Program-made: the position numbers and the translations under genes
Origin: Lachnospiraceae bacterium UBA7202
GTDB taxonomy: Bacteria > Bacillota > Clostridia > Lachnospirales > Lachnospiraceae
Assembly (NCBI GenBank): GCA_002490705.1
Contig: DKUO01000046.1
Coordinates: 138,282 to 202,281 of the forward strand
Direction: 5' to 3'
DNA: 64,000 nucleotides
The notes under the pieces: generated by a model
Databases searched by the model: none
Told to the model about the DNA's origin: nothing
What the model saw: the letters and a program-made list of their open reading frames with translations, nothing else
Part shown: one piece after another, positions 24,382-33,939 of the stretch
Numbering within the stretch: the first letter of the stretch is position 1
How the letters are laid out: each line of letters starts with the position of its first letter

Positions 24382-26022
24382 ATGAAAGAAAAAGGGGTAT
24401 TGAAACCGGCAATTATAGTATCTGTTGCAATCTGCTTTATGTTTTTTGTCTATGCGCCGGTGGAATTGTATCTGACCAATTCAGGAGAATTCTGGTATGA
24501 TCTGTGGGTGCTGCTGCCGGTCATGTTATGTGTGTTTATCGCATTTGTGCTGCTCTGTGCGGCCGGATTTTATCTGCTGTACAGGTACGGCGGGAAACTG
24601 TATCAGGCGGCGCTTCTCTTTTTGTTTGTGACGTTTATCTGTTCTTATATTCAGGGAAATTATCTGATTAAGTATCTGCCGGCGCTGACCGGGGACAGGA
24701 TTGACTGGAGTTTGTACCCGGAAGGCAGGGTGCAGTCCGTCATTTTGTGGATTGTGGTGACCGCTGTCGTAGGAATTTTGGCAAAGGTTCTGTCTGTACA
24801 GCGGATTCGCATGGTGATTCAGACAGTCAGCATTTGTATGCTGCTGATGCTTTGCGTTACGCTGGCTACGCTGTGCGTGACAAATGACGGGTTGAAAAGC
24901 AAGGAAAATATCTGCATCACAACGGACTATGAGTTTACCATGTCGCCGGATACCAATTTTATCATTCTCCTGTTCGATACACTGGACGGAGGCGCTTTTT
25001 CCGATGTAGTGGTGGGGAATGCACAGAGGGAGTCTGTTTTCGAGGATTTTACCTATTATGACAATACGATGGGCGTCTATCCTGCTACAAAGTATAGCCT
25101 TCCTTATCTCTTGTCGGGAATGTGGTATGAGAATCAGATGTCCAATGAAGAATATTTTGAGACGGTATTGACGGAGTCTCCCTTCTTCGATGAACTGGAA
25201 CGGCAGGGATACACCATAGATTTGTATACGCCTGATTTCGACGGGTTCAACGGGCAGACAAAGAAGCGGTTTGAGAATATCGGAATGTATACGAAACGGC
25301 TGTCTTCCTATACGGATTTTGCCAGATGGCAGATCCTGCTTGTGGGCACAAAATACGCGCCGCATGACCTGAAAAGATTTAGTTATGTAAACCCAGGAGC
25401 GTTTGAAAGGCTGAAAGTGGCGGAGGGCGGAAGGGAAGCTTTCCATTTGGACAACAATATGGATTTCTATCAAATGATCCGGGAACAGCCCATCGAATAC
25501 CGGGAGGGAAAGAATTTTAAATTTATTCACCTTTGGGGCGCTCATTCGCCGTATTTGTACGACGGGGAGTTGAATTATATTCCCGAAGGCGGAACCTTTG
25601 CCCAGAGCATCGACTCTTGCGTGACGCTGGCTGATCTGTATTTGAAAAAATTAAAGGAGTCCGGCGCGTATGACAACTCCGTGATTATTATTTTGGGCGA
25701 TCACGGACAGGGAGAATATTATGAGGAAAATAACTTTGACCAGCATCCGGCCCTGCTGATCAAAGGAATTGGCGAAAGACATGAATTCCGAGTCGACAGC
25801 AAACCGGTTTCTTTTGCGGATATGCGGGATGCTTACGGGAAGCTGCTTAGCGGCAGCGAGGGAAGCGCCGTGTTTGACGGGCTGCCGGATGTAAGGAACA
25901 GAAGATTTTTGTGGTACGATATCAAGGACAGTTCTCGTATGGTGGAGTATGAACAGACGGGGCGGGCCGGCAATATGGATACCTTGGTATTGACGGGGAA
26001 GGAATTTAATGCCGGAGAATAA
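24382..26022 (+). CDS. Sulfatase-like membrane transferase (EptA/LtaS-type)
   Basis: Alkaline-phosphatase-superfamily protein of 546 residues with five N-terminal transmembrane helices (within about 8-165) and an extracellular catalytic domain, the layout of LtaS and EptA. Seen: LLFDTLDGG (first metal aspartate), PATKYSLPYLLSG (the Thr fits the phospho-enzyme nucleophile in the T-x-x-S-x-P block of EptA-like enzymes), HLWGAHSPY and ILGDHGQGEY (metal ligands). Members move phosphoethanolamine or phosphoglycerol from membrane phospholipid onto surface glycans, so this one probably decorates the polymer made here. Which head group is moved cannot be told. Confidence 0.84.
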   Translation: MKEKGVLKPAIIVSVAICFMFFVYAPVELYLTNSGEFWYDLWVLLPVMLCVFIAFVLLCAAGFYLLYRYGGKLYQAALLFLFVTFICSYIQGNYLIKYLPALTGDRIDWSLYPEGRVQSVILWIVVTAVVGILAKVLSVQRIRMVIQTVSICMLLMLCVTLATLCVTNDGLKSKENICITTDYEFTMSPDTNFIILLFDTLDGGAFSDVVVGNAQRESVFEDFTYYDNTMGVYPATKYSLPYLLSGMWYENQMSNEEYFETVLTESPFFDELERQGYTIDLYTPDFDGFNGQTKKRFENIGMYTKRLSSYTDFARWQILLVGTKYAPHDLKRFSYVNPGAFERLKVAEGGREAFHLDNNMDFYQMIREQPIEYREGKNFKFIHLWGAHSPYLYDGELNYIPEGGTFAQSIDSCVTLADLYLKKLKESGAYDNSVIIILGDHGQGEYYEENNFDQHPALLIKGIGERHEFRVDSKPVSFADMRDAYGKLLSGSEGSAVFDGLPDVRNRRFLWYDIKDSSRMVEYEQTGRAGNMDTLVLTGKEFNAGE

Positions 26023-27010
26023 TAAAATTTTTATTGCGGGCGTATGGGGAGCCGGCAATATCAGTATTATGGAGCAGGTCGGCCGGGATGCGGACGTCAC
26101 GTTCCTCAGGGACGATTTTCAATATGCGGCGCAGATCCGCAAAGTGTGGAGAGCGGTCAATCAAAAATTGGGCGGACGCGGAAAGGGCATTGTCAGATGG
26201 TTTTTGCGGACAAGGCTTTTGGACGGAAAGTATGCGCTGTCACACTGTGATTTCGACGACAGCAGAGAGAACGATATCGTAATCTTTAACTCGGCGCTGC
26301 TGCATTATTATTCCGCTGATTATTTTAAAAGGCTGCGGAAAAAGCATCCCACCATCAAATATATCCTGTACATCATTGACCCGATGCCGGACGGGCTGTG
26401 GCAGGAAGTGCAGGACGTACTGCCTGTATTTGACGAGGTCTTAACCATGCATCCCTATAATTGTAGGAAATACGGATTTGGGTATTTGCCGTACGCTTAT
26501 GCGAAACCTGCGGAAACAGAGCGGATTGCGGATATCCCGGATACGCAGCTGTTTTATTGCGGCGTACTGGACGGGCATCGGGTGGAGGTAATGGAAAAAA
26601 TTGTGAGACAGTGTGAGGCGCATGGAATTGCGTTTGATTTTTGGTTGAAGCCCTATGAAAATAATCCGATTCGCAACAGCCATGTCCACTATGCAATGAT
26701 TCCCTATGAAGAAAATGTACAGAGATTGCAAAAGGCGGCGTGTATTCTGGAAGTGATGCACAAAGGGTATGTGGGAATCACGCAAAGATATCTGGAGGCA
26801 GTGATCTATAATAAGAGGCTTCTCAGCAACAACCGGGAGATCACAGAACTTCCGTATTATGATTCCCGCTATATGCAGTATTTTGAGAGCGTGGAAGATA
26901 TTGACTGGGAATGGCTGCAAGGCGACGTGGAAGTGGATTATGAATATCAGGATGATTTCAGCGTGCAGAGGTGGAAAGAGAATCTGTTGAGGGGGCTTGA
27001 GAATGAATAG
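26009..27010 (+). CDS. Putative GT-B glycosyltransferase / polysaccharide biosynthesis protein
   Basis: 333-residue protein resembling a poorly characterised group of capsule/LPS glycosyltransferases. Seen: a Rossmann-like start KIFIAGVWGAGNIS, YILYIIDPMPD in the middle, LFYCGVLDGHRVEVMEKI at the start of the second half, and ILEVMHKGYVGITQRYLEAVIYNKRLLSNN, which fits the T-x-R-x-x-E-A-x(4)-K-L nucleotide-sugar loop of that group. Its ATG overlaps the upstream gene by 14 nt and its end overlaps the next GT2 by 8 nt. Function as a glycosyltransferase is likely; substrate unknown. Confidence 0.62.
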   Translation: MPENNKIFIAGVWGAGNISIMEQVGRDADVTFLRDDFQYAAQIRKVWRAVNQKLGGRGKGIVRWFLRTRLLDGKYALSHCDFDDSRENDIVIFNSALLHYYSADYFKRLRKKHPTIKYILYIIDPMPDGLWQEVQDVLPVFDEVLTMHPYNCRKYGFGYLPYAYAKPAETERIADIPDTQLFYCGVLDGHRVEVMEKIVRQCEAHGIAFDFWLKPYENNPIRNSHVHYAMIPYEENVQRLQKAACILEVMHKGYVGITQRYLEAVIYNKRLLSNNREITELPYYDSRYMQYFESVEDIDWEWLQGDVEVDYEYQDDFSVQRWKENLLRGLENE

Positions 27011-27956
27011 AACTGACAGTGCCGGTATCGTATTAAGCATTTGCGTTGCGGTTTATAATCATAGGCAGTATATTGAGGAGTGTCTGGACAGTATTTTGAA
27101 CCAAAAGGTGAATTTCCCTTATGAAATACTGGTTGGAAACGACTGCTCTACCGATGGGTCAGAAAAGGTTCTGGATAGATACCGTGACCGGGTGAGGGTA
27201 ATCAACAGGCCGGAAAATCTCGGATTGTGCGCGAATATGTACGATTTGTTCTTGCAGGCGGGGGGAAAGTATGTGATAGAGATTTCCGGAGACGATTATT
27301 ATTGCGATATGGGCGTTTTACAAAAAATGGTGGATTTTCTGGAGGGGCATCCGGAGTATTTCAGCGTTGCCGGCTGGATGAAGTTTTTTAATGTGCGGGA
27401 AGGGACGATCAGGGATGACGGCGCGGGAAAGAAACCGAGGGAATATACCTTGTGCGATTATCTCAGGACGGGCAACGGGCTTGTCATGTACGGGGTGATG
27501 CGAAATACCTTTTATCAGGACAGGGAGAGCAACGCCTATCTGGGGAAAGGTTCCAGAAATAATGAGGAGGTAAAGTGGTATTTTTATACCTTGAGTAAAG
27601 GGAAAAAATATATTCTGCCGGAGAGCGTGTATGTTTACCGCTATGTCGTATCAGATAATGCCAGCAACTATAATTCGACCCATTCCTATTTGGACACTTT
27701 TCAGGATTATTACGCGGATGTGCGGATGATGCGGAAATTGTTTGGAAAACAGTACAATTTTAAGCCGCTGATGCTGAAAAAGAGCAATGATTATTGTATC
27801 AGGTTAAGCGACAGCTTCCGTAATATCATAAAATTTTTGAAAATTATGAAATTTGGGGACGCCGTTTCGCTGTTTTGGTATAAGTGCTACTTGAAAGTTC
27901 ATCATCGACAGGACCCTCCGAAGTGGAGCGATCCGGCTTATTATATCAAAGGATGA
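27003..27956 (+). CDS. GT2 family glycosyltransferase
   Basis: Inverting GT-A glycosyltransferase, 317 residues. Seen: [36 protein letters not shown], and [10 protein letters not shown] in place of the DxD metal site (GDD). The C-terminal third is basic and carries [13 protein letters not shown], possibly peripheral membrane contact. ATG 27003 follows GGGGG 7 nt upstream and overlaps the preceding stop. It is followed after 19 nt by the Fdt-type aminotransferase, so it may use that cassette's dTDP-amino sugar, an inference from position. Confidence 0.86.
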   Translation: MNRTDSAGIVLSICVAVYNHRQYIEECLDSILNQKVNFPYEILVGNDCSTDGSEKVLDRYRDRVRVINRPENLGLCANMYDLFLQAGGKYVIEISGDDYYCDMGVLQKMVDFLEGHPEYFSVAGWMKFFNVREGTIRDDGAGKKPREYTLCDYLRTGNGLVMYGVMRNTFYQDRESNAYLGKGSRNNEEVKWYFYTLSKGKKYILPESVYVYRYVVSDNASNYNSTHSYLDTFQDYYADVRMMRKLFGKQYNFKPLMLKKSNDYCIRLSDSFRNIIKFLKIMKFGDAVSLFWYKCYLKVHHRQDPPKWSDPAYYIKG

Positions 27957-27975
27957 CAGGGCAGGGAGGAGTAAG

Positions 27976-29073
27976 ATGAAAGTACCTTTTGTGACGTTCA
28001 AACCGCTGGAAAAGGAGCTTGACGATAAGCTTCGCGGGGCGTTTGAGAGAGTGTATGAGAACAGCTGGTATATTGAAGGCGAAGAGGGAAAGAAATTTGA
28101 GGAGGAGTTTGCGGCTTACTGCAATGTAAAGCACTGTATCGGCTGCGGCAACGGTCTGGACGCGCTGTTCCTGATTTTAAGGGCAAGCGGGATCGGCGAG
28201 GGGGACGAGGTGATCATACCCTCCGATACCTTTATTGCAACGGCGCTGGCGGTCAGCAGGACGGGCGCGAGGCCGGTGATGGTGGAGCCCCATCTGTCGA
28301 CCTATAATTTGGATGCCGATAGGATCGAAGAGAAAATCACGGAGCGGACAAAGGCAGTCATTGCCGTACATTTATACGGCCAGCCAGCGGATATGGACGC
28401 GATCTGCGAGGTGGCGCACAGACACCATTTGAAAGTGTTTGAGGACGCAGCGCAGGCGCACGGCGCCCTCAATAAGGGGAAGAGAGTCGGGGGACTTGCG
28501 GACGCAGCGGGATTCAGCTTTTATCCGGGTAAAAATCTGGGTGCGCTGGGCGACGCCGGGTGTGTGACAACCAATGACGACGAGCTGGCAGGGAAGGTAC
28601 GCGCGCTGTCAAATTACGGGTCCGATTATAAATATCATCACGTTTATCAGGGTTATAACAGCAGACTCGACGAGCTGCAGGCGGCATTTCTGAGAGCGAA
28701 GCTCCCCACCCTGGACAAGGTGAATGAGGACAGGAGAAACACCGCACGAAAATATCTGGAGGGAATCAAAAACCCGAAGCTGATTCTTCCCCATGTGGAC
28801 TGGGACCTGTATACGCCGGTCTGGCATATCTTTGCAGTCAGGACGTCAAACCGGGATGCGCTTGCTGCCTATTTGAACGACAAGGGGATCGGCACGAACA
28901 TTCATTATCCTACAGCCATGCACAACCAACAGGCGTATCAGGAACTGGGGATTGCCAGAGGAAGTCTGCCAATTTGTGAAGAGATCAGCGATACACAGCT
29001 CAGCCTGCCGATGTATTACGGCATGAAGGAGGAGACGGACTATGTCATTCAGGCGTTGAATGAGTGGCAGTAA
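27976..29073 (+). CDS. fdtB: DegT family aminotransferase, FdtB/QdtB-like
   Basis: PLP-dependent transaminase predicted to aminate dTDP-3-keto-6-deoxyhexose at C3, giving dTDP-Fuc3N or dTDP-Qui3N. Seen: [13 protein letters not shown] at the start, [29 protein letters not shown] near residue 160, [16 protein letters not shown] (Schiff-base lysine), and [15 protein letters not shown]. These blocks match FdtB/QdtB-type enzymes closely, and a 3,4-ketoisomerase gene of the FdtA type lies two genes downstream. Whether the sugar is the gluco or galacto form depends on that isomerase and cannot be told. Start ATG 27976 has GGGAGGAG upstream. Confidence 0.87.
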   Translation: MKVPFVTFKPLEKELDDKLRGAFERVYENSWYIEGEEGKKFEEEFAAYCNVKHCIGCGNGLDALFLILRASGIGEGDEVIIPSDTFIATALAVSRTGARPVMVEPHLSTYNLDADRIEEKITERTKAVIAVHLYGQPADMDAICEVAHRHHLKVFEDAAQAHGALNKGKRVGGLADAAGFSFYPGKNLGALGDAGCVTTNDDELAGKVRALSNYGSDYKYHHVYQGYNSRLDELQAAFLRAKLPTLDKVNEDRRNTARKYLEGIKNPKLILPHVDWDLYTPVWHIFAVRTSNRDALAAYLNDKGIGTNIHYPTAMHNQQAYQELGIARGSLPICEEISDTQLSLPMYYGMKEETDYVIQALNEWQ

Positions 29074-29075
29074 AG

Positions 29076-29104
29076 TTGACGAATGAATTGGATTCTGATA
29101 AGAT
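29076..29104 (+). promoter_or_regulatory. Candidate sigma-A promoter with extended -10
   Basis: TTGACG at 29076-29081 and TAAGAT at 29099-29104 are separated by exactly 17 bases, and TG at 29096-29097 gives an extended -10. It lies in one of the few gaps over 100 bases in the window, right after the FdtB-like stop, and could give internal transcription of the acyltransferase and downstream genes. It is a pattern match only; no terminator was seen before it. Confidence 0.4.
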
Positions 29105-29181
29105 GGAAACTAAAGTTTGGGGAGTACAGGTCAGGATGAAATAACGGAAATAGATCGTCTCAAAAAGGCAGAGGTGGGTAA

Positions 29182-30189
29182 ATGGTATCTGCGGAGAAAT
29201 ATGAACTGAAACAGCTAAAAGATTTGTCGGAAAAGCAAGTGTCCAGAATAGATGATTTTATTATGAAGGGCACAACCAACGGCGAGTTCATTAATACTTC
29301 TTATTATCTGGGGTATCATCCCGCGGGACGGTTTCAGGACGACTCGGTTGTGGTACTGGATCAGGGCTCTGGAGAAGTGAGAGGCGTTATGATGGCGGCG
29401 TATGACGGTAACGGAACTGTGGTGTCGCATCCGGGGACTACTTTTGCCGGGCCGGTCGTAGATCGAAATGCTAAAATAGAAGTGATAGAAATCATAATGG
29501 AAAAAATGCTCGGCTATTATGAGGACAGATATTCGGAAGTGATTATCAAGAAGACGCCGGATTATTATACGAAACAGCCCTTTCATCTGATCGATTATAT
29601 TCTGTTACAGAGAGGGTATACTTTTGGTATGTCTGCACTGGCAAATATAATTAATATAGATGGAATTGATTCTGAAGATGCAATTCTTTCCCTTTTTCAT
29701 CCCAAAAGGCGTAATCAGGTAAAAAAAGTGATATCGGAGCATAACTTTATCTTCTCTGCGGAAGAAGAAATCAGGGAAGCGGTGTGGAGCAATATGAACG
29801 AAAATCTGCACAATAAGTTTGACTCAAAGACAACCCATACCCTGGCGGAGATCAGGGAGCTAAAGGGGCGCTATCCAGAACAGATAAGGACCTATTACGT
29901 AGATACGCCGGAGGGGGACTATAGCGCGTTTTCCCTTGTGTTTTTGTTTAAGAATGTTTTCCACACACAATATTTGGATGTGAATTACGAATATGCCAGA
30001 CAGTATCCCAATTTACTGCTGATTAAGGAGTTGATTAAGATTGCAAGGGAATTGGGATATCGCTATTTTAGCTTCGGGGCAAGTACGGAAGACGGCGGAA
30101 AGATACTGAATTATGGTTTGTACGATTATAAGGCGGAGTACGGGGGAGGAGATATTTTACTTCCGGTTTATGCGAGGAGAACGGTATGA
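29182..30189 (+). CDS. GNAT/FemAB-like acyltransferase of the amino-sugar cassette
   Basis: 335-residue protein that looks like a double-GNAT/FemAB-type acyltransferase. Seen: KRRNQVKKVI in the middle (basic patch typical of this fold), YLDVNYEYARQYPNLLLIKELIKIA, and a late YRYFSFGASTEDGGKILNYGLYDYKAEYGGG, matching the F-D-F-G-x-S pattern and C-terminal core of FemAB-like proteins. It sits between FdtB-like and FdtA-like genes, where other clusters carry the N-acetyltransferase of dTDP-3-amino-3,6-dideoxyhexose. I therefore infer N-acylation of that sugar, with acyl group unknown. Its ATG follows GGTGGG, and its stop overlaps the next gene. Confidence 0.65.
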   Translation: MVSAEKYELKQLKDLSEKQVSRIDDFIMKGTTNGEFINTSYYLGYHPAGRFQDDSVVVLDQGSGEVRGVMMAAYDGNGTVVSHPGTTFAGPVVDRNAKIEVIEIIMEKMLGYYEDRYSEVIIKKTPDYYTKQPFHLIDYILLQRGYTFGMSALANIINIDGIDSEDAILSLFHPKRRNQVKKVISEHNFIFSAEEEIREAVWSNMNENLHNKFDSKTTHTLAEIRELKGRYPEQIRTYYVDTPEGDYSAFSLVFLFKNVFHTQYLDVNYEYARQYPNLLLIKELIKIARELGYRYFSFGASTEDGGKILNYGLYDYKAEYGGGDILLPVYARRTV

Positions 30190-30599
30190 AAGTAAAGATG
30201 ATTCAGTTTCAGCCTCACGGTGATGAACGAGGTATGCTGATTGCATTGGAGGAGAAAAAGAATATTCCTTTTGAGGTAAAGCGTGTATACTTTATGTATG
30301 ATACTCTGGAAGGAGTGCATAGGGGAAAGCACGCTCATAAAACGTTAAAGCAGGTGCTGTTTTGTCCCTGCGGGGCCTGCACGATTTCGCTGGACGATGG
30401 GAAAGAGACGAAGGAAGTGAGACTGGACAAGGCCATAGAAGGGCTTTTGGTGGAAGCGTGTGTGTGGCGGGAAATGTATGATTTTACGCCTGACGCGGTG
30501 TTGATGGTATTGGCGTCGGATTATTATGATGAGGATGATTACATTCGGGATTACGATGAATTTATCCGCTATGTAAAGGACGCCTCAGAGGAAAAATAA
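30186..30599 (+). CDS. fdtA: dTDP-4-keto-6-deoxyglucose 3,4-ketoisomerase, FdtA/QdtA-like (WxcM-like cupin)
   Basis: Small cupin isomerase (137 residues) that moves the keto group of dTDP-4-keto-6-deoxyglucose from C4 to C3, producing the substrate for the FdtB-like transaminase. Seen: HGDERGMLIALEE near the start, VYFMYDT, and the signature GVHRGKHAHKTLKQVL with RGxHAH active-site histidines, then CGACTISLDDG and DDYIRDYDEF at the end. Length and motifs are fully typical. FdtA and QdtA differ in product stereochemistry and cannot be separated here. Its ATG overlaps the acyltransferase stop (ATGA) and its last base overlaps the next start. Confidence 0.92.
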   Translation: MKVKMIQFQPHGDERGMLIALEEKKNIPFEVKRVYFMYDTLEGVHRGKHAHKTLKQVLFCPCGACTISLDDGKETKEVRLDKAIEGLLVEACVWREMYDFTPDAVLMVLASDYYDEDDYIRDYDEFIRYVKDASEEK

Positions 30600-32080
30600 T
30601 GTGGCATAAATTAAGCATTGACCAAAAGATAAATTTGATAAAGCGCAAAATCGGAAAAGCGGTCGCGAGGGAACAGTATGATTCGGCACTATTGTTGATG
30701 AAATGCCTTGCCAATATACTGTATGGCTATAACCAGTATTATAAAGATGATTTTTTGGAAGAACAGATGGAGATACTAAGGGAAAAGCTGTTTGGCGCTT
30801 TGGACAGGCCCAGACAGTCTGCCGCGGAGGACGGTAATTCCATTTTTTTTTATGACGGCTTAGGCGCAGACGACGGGTTGGAGCTGATCTATGTAAAAGG
30901 GCTGGTGAAGGCGGGATATCATGTGGTCTATCTTGTGCGGGAATCGGCAAAAGGGAAATTCCCTATTATGCAATCCGTGCTGGAAAATTATCATGCAGAA
31001 ATGATTTATATTCCGACGGGCCTGTCGACGCTTGATGAGTGCAGATGTATCTATGAGGCGCAGAACAGGGAAGATATCCGGGCGGCGTTTTTATATACAC
31101 TGCCCTATGATGTGGCAGGAGTGATGGCCTTTATGGGGACGGAGAAACCATATATCCGCTACCGCATTAATTTTGCCGATTATGCCTATTGGCTGGGAGG
31201 AAACAGGACCTTTGATTACTGTATTGAATACCGGGAGTTCGGCGCGCTGCTATCCGATTGTTATCGGGGAATACCCAGAGAGCGTATTATCCTGCAGCCA
31301 TATTATCCCCACATAGACAGGGAGAAAGAGTTTGAGGGTTTTCCCTTTCCTGTTGCAAAGGAAGATTTTATTATTTTTTCCGGGGGAACGTTATATAAAA
31401 CCGTTGACGGAGAGGAAAATCTGTACTATAAAATGATCGAATTCTGCTTAAACGAATTCGCACATACGAAATTTTGGTATGCCGGTATAGGAGAGGACAG
31501 AGATGCCGTTGAGTTAAGAAGGCTACAGCAGAAGTATCCGGACCGGGTGTTTTGGTCGGAGGAGGGAAGAAACGATCTGTTTCAGGTTTTGCGGCATGTA
31601 GATTTGTATTTAAACACCTATCCGATCGGCGGGGGACTGATGTTGCAGTATGCAGCCGCTGCCGGTAGAATTCCGCTTATTTTTTACCGGACGATAGAAT
31701 CGAGAACGCAGACGATCATAGGCCAGAAGGAACTGGGGATTGAATTTAATGATCTGGACGCATGGAAAGAAGAGATAAGGAAAGTCATAACGGATGAGGA
31801 ATACCGGATGGCGAAAGAGCAGCGTGTTTCGGATGCGGCGATTGATGCGGATCAGTTTGAAAAAAATTTGTTGATGATTCTGGAAGAACAGAAAAGCGAG
31901 TATGAGATTTCCTATGCTGCTTTAGAGGGAATGGACGAGATCCAAAGGGTCTATCGGGAAAGATTCGGCGAGTACGGCGTTGAGAATGTGATCGGGAAGG
32001 AAAGCTACCTTCCGCTCCTCAAGGTGTGTCCGCTTATTTATTTATACAGCCGGAAGATCAAGAGATCTAAGAAACAGTAG
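30599..32080 (+). CDS. Putative GT-B glycosyltransferase
   Basis: 493-residue protein with the outline of a GT-B glycosyltransferase. Seen: an N-terminal helical region (about 1-80) without recognised motifs; IFFYDGLGADDGLELIYVKGL starting the first Rossmann-like domain; FIIFSGGTLYKTVDGEENLYYKM starting the second; and VDLYLNTYPIGGGLMLQYAAAAGRIPLIFYR, which resembles the donor-binding loop of SPINDLY/O-GlcNAc-transferase-like GTs (NTYPxxGG). It overlaps the FdtA-like gene by one base (TAATG), so translation is coupled. A glycosyltransferase of the 3-amino sugar is plausible but unproven. Confidence 0.62.
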   Translation: MWHKLSIDQKINLIKRKIGKAVAREQYDSALLLMKCLANILYGYNQYYKDDFLEEQMEILREKLFGALDRPRQSAAEDGNSIFFYDGLGADDGLELIYVKGLVKAGYHVVYLVRESAKGKFPIMQSVLENYHAEMIYIPTGLSTLDECRCIYEAQNREDIRAAFLYTLPYDVAGVMAFMGTEKPYIRYRINFADYAYWLGGNRTFDYCIEYREFGALLSDCYRGIPRERIILQPYYPHIDREKEFEGFPFPVAKEDFIIFSGGTLYKTVDGEENLYYKMIEFCLNEFAHTKFWYAGIGEDRDAVELRRLQQKYPDRVFWSEEGRNDLFQVLRHVDLYLNTYPIGGGLMLQYAAAAGRIPLIFYRTIESRTQTIIGQKELGIEFNDLDAWKEEIRKVITDEEYRMAKEQRVSDAAIDADQFEKNLLMILEEQKSEYEISYAALEGMDEIQRVYRERFGEYGVENVIGKESYLPLLKVCPLIYLYSRKIKRSKKQ

Positions 32081-32110
32081 TTTTCACTTTGCAAATGAAA
32101 TGGAGCTGTA

Positions 32111-33907
32111 ATGGGAAAAGAATGGGAAAAAGTGAAAGATGCGTTACACAAATTAAATGTGATCCTGACAAAGGAACAGAAGGGCTACAGCGCGCTGGTT
32201 CTCTTTCTGTCACTGATTTCGGCGGTTTTTGAGATGCTGGGTGTGTCAATTCTCATCCCCCTCCTGAATGCGTTTCTGGAGCCGGAGACGCTTGCTGGAA
32301 AGTCCTATATCGCCCCTTTTGTCCGCATTTTTCATTTACAGGACACAAAACAGATTATTTTGTTTTTGTGTGTGGCAATTATAGTTCTGTATGTTGTCAA
32401 GAATCTGTACGGCATTTTTTACATATGGGTTTCCGCCAGACTTTCGTGCAAAATTATGCGGGAGCTGTCGACGCGTACCATGACCGTTTATATGAGGCAG
32501 GGGTACAGTTTTTTTGTCGCGAATAACAGCGCGAAGCTGCTTCGGGGACTTGATCAGGATGTTTCCAGTGTGTATGCCATCATCAGTAACATATTCGGCC
32601 TTTTTAACAAATGTTTAACGCTGATCGGCATTGCGGCCCTGATTTTTGTAGCCACGCCCCAATTGGCTTTCTTTTTGGCTGCGCTTGCCATTCTGTGTTT
32701 TGTATTCATACAGCTGCTTTTCAGAAAACCAATGCAGAAATACGGGCAGGAGGCGAGAGAATACAATTACGAATGTGGACTGGCGTCTTTGGAGGCAATT
32801 CAGGGCAGTAAGGAAGTTCTGGTGACGAATCGGCAGAGCTATTTTGTGAAACAGTATGAAAAGTGTATGGCAAGGGTAAACAGGGCGACTATAAAGATGT
32901 CGGTGGGGCAGACGGCGCCAAGCTATATCATTGAGGCAGTGTGTATTGCCGGACTGATGTGCGCAGTTATTGTGCAGACATTTGTCGCGACGGACGCAAC
33001 GGAACTGATCAGGCAGTTTGCCCTTCTGGCTGCGGCGGCATTCAGGCTGCTGCCCACCATCGGCGGTATCTTGGGGGCGATCAACGTATGTATTTACAGT
33101 GCGCCCGCATTGGAGGCCGCGTATGAGACGCTATGCCTGGTTCAGGATCTGGAGCTGAACAAGAGCGCCTGGGTGGAGAAGAAGGTGAGCGATGAGCTTC
33201 GCAATAAAGAATTTGAAAGAGAACTGCATTTGTCACATATTACTTTTGTCTATGAATCGAGAGATCTGAAGGTAATTGATGATCTGAGCATGACCATTAA
33301 GAAGGGCACGTCCGTGGCGTTTATCGGAGGCTCCGGGGCAGGAAAGACAACCCTTGCGGATATTATTCTGGCGCTTTTGAAACCCCAGGAGGGCCGGATC
33401 CTGATGGATGGAGTTGATGTGGAGGAGCTGGGCGGCAGATGGAACCAGATTGTCGGTTATGTGCCGCAGTCAATCTATATGACGGATTCCACGATCCGCA
33501 GGAATATTGCTTTCGGCATTGATGAGAAAGAGATTGACGACGATAGGGTTTGGGCTGCGCTGGAAATGGCGCAGATGAAAGAATTTGTTGAGAATCTGCC
33601 GCTAGGGCTGGAAGCCCTGGTGGGAGAATGGGGCGTACAGTTTTCCGGTGGACAGAGACAGCGTATTGCGATTGCGAGGGCATTGTACAGCAATCCGGAT
33701 ATTCTGGTACTGGATGAAGCCACCGCCTCTCTCGATACAGACACGGAGACTGCCGTTATGGAGGCAATCGACGCCCTACAGGGAATTAAGACGCTGATTA
33801 TCGTGGCACACAGGCTGACCACCATCAAAAACTGTGATAAAATATACGAGATTAAAGACGGAAAGGCGATTGAGAGGGAGAAGAAAGAGATTTTCGCAGA
33901 AATCTAG
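32111..33907 (+). CDS. ABC exporter half-transporter, PglK/MsbA-like flippase (copy 1)
   Basis: Fused membrane-ATPase ABC transporter, 598 residues, functioning as a dimer to flip lipid-linked glycans outward. Seen: five or six transmembrane helices over about residues 25-330, Walker A GGSGAGKTT near 405, Q-loop YVPQSIYMTD, signature FSGGQRQR near 510, Walker B ILVLDEATASLD near 534, and the H-loop VAHRL. PglK of Campylobacter is the closest known type I recall for such proteins in glycan clusters. The ATG at 32111 follows GGAGCTG. A second, related transporter lies at 44625-46457, so two substrates or a redundant pair are possible. Confidence 0.92.
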   Translation: MGKEWEKVKDALHKLNVILTKEQKGYSALVLFLSLISAVFEMLGVSILIPLLNAFLEPETLAGKSYIAPFVRIFHLQDTKQIILFLCVAIIVLYVVKNLYGIFYIWVSARLSCKIMRELSTRTMTVYMRQGYSFFVANNSAKLLRGLDQDVSSVYAIISNIFGLFNKCLTLIGIAALIFVATPQLAFFLAALAILCFVFIQLLFRKPMQKYGQEAREYNYECGLASLEAIQGSKEVLVTNRQSYFVKQYEKCMARVNRATIKMSVGQTAPSYIIEAVCIAGLMCAVIVQTFVATDATELIRQFALLAAAAFRLLPTIGGILGAINVCIYSAPALEAAYETLCLVQDLELNKSAWVEKKVSDELRNKEFERELHLSHITFVYESRDLKVIDDLSMTIKKGTSVAFIGGSGAGKTTLADIILALLKPQEGRILMDGVDVEELGGRWNQIVGYVPQSIYMTDSTIRRNIAFGIDEKEIDDDRVWAALEMAQMKEFVENLPLGLEALVGEWGVQFSGGQRQRIAIARALYSNPDILVLDEATASLDTDTETAVMEAIDALQGIKTLIIVAHRLTTIKNCDKIYEIKDGKAIEREKKEIFAEI

Positions 33908-33939
33908 AACGGAAAATGCAGGCGGAGGTATCAGGCGCA

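Noticed and set aside
24526..25545. 339-codon minus-strand open frame
   Set aside because: Antisense to the EptA/LtaS-like gene, whose catalytic motifs are clear on the + strand.
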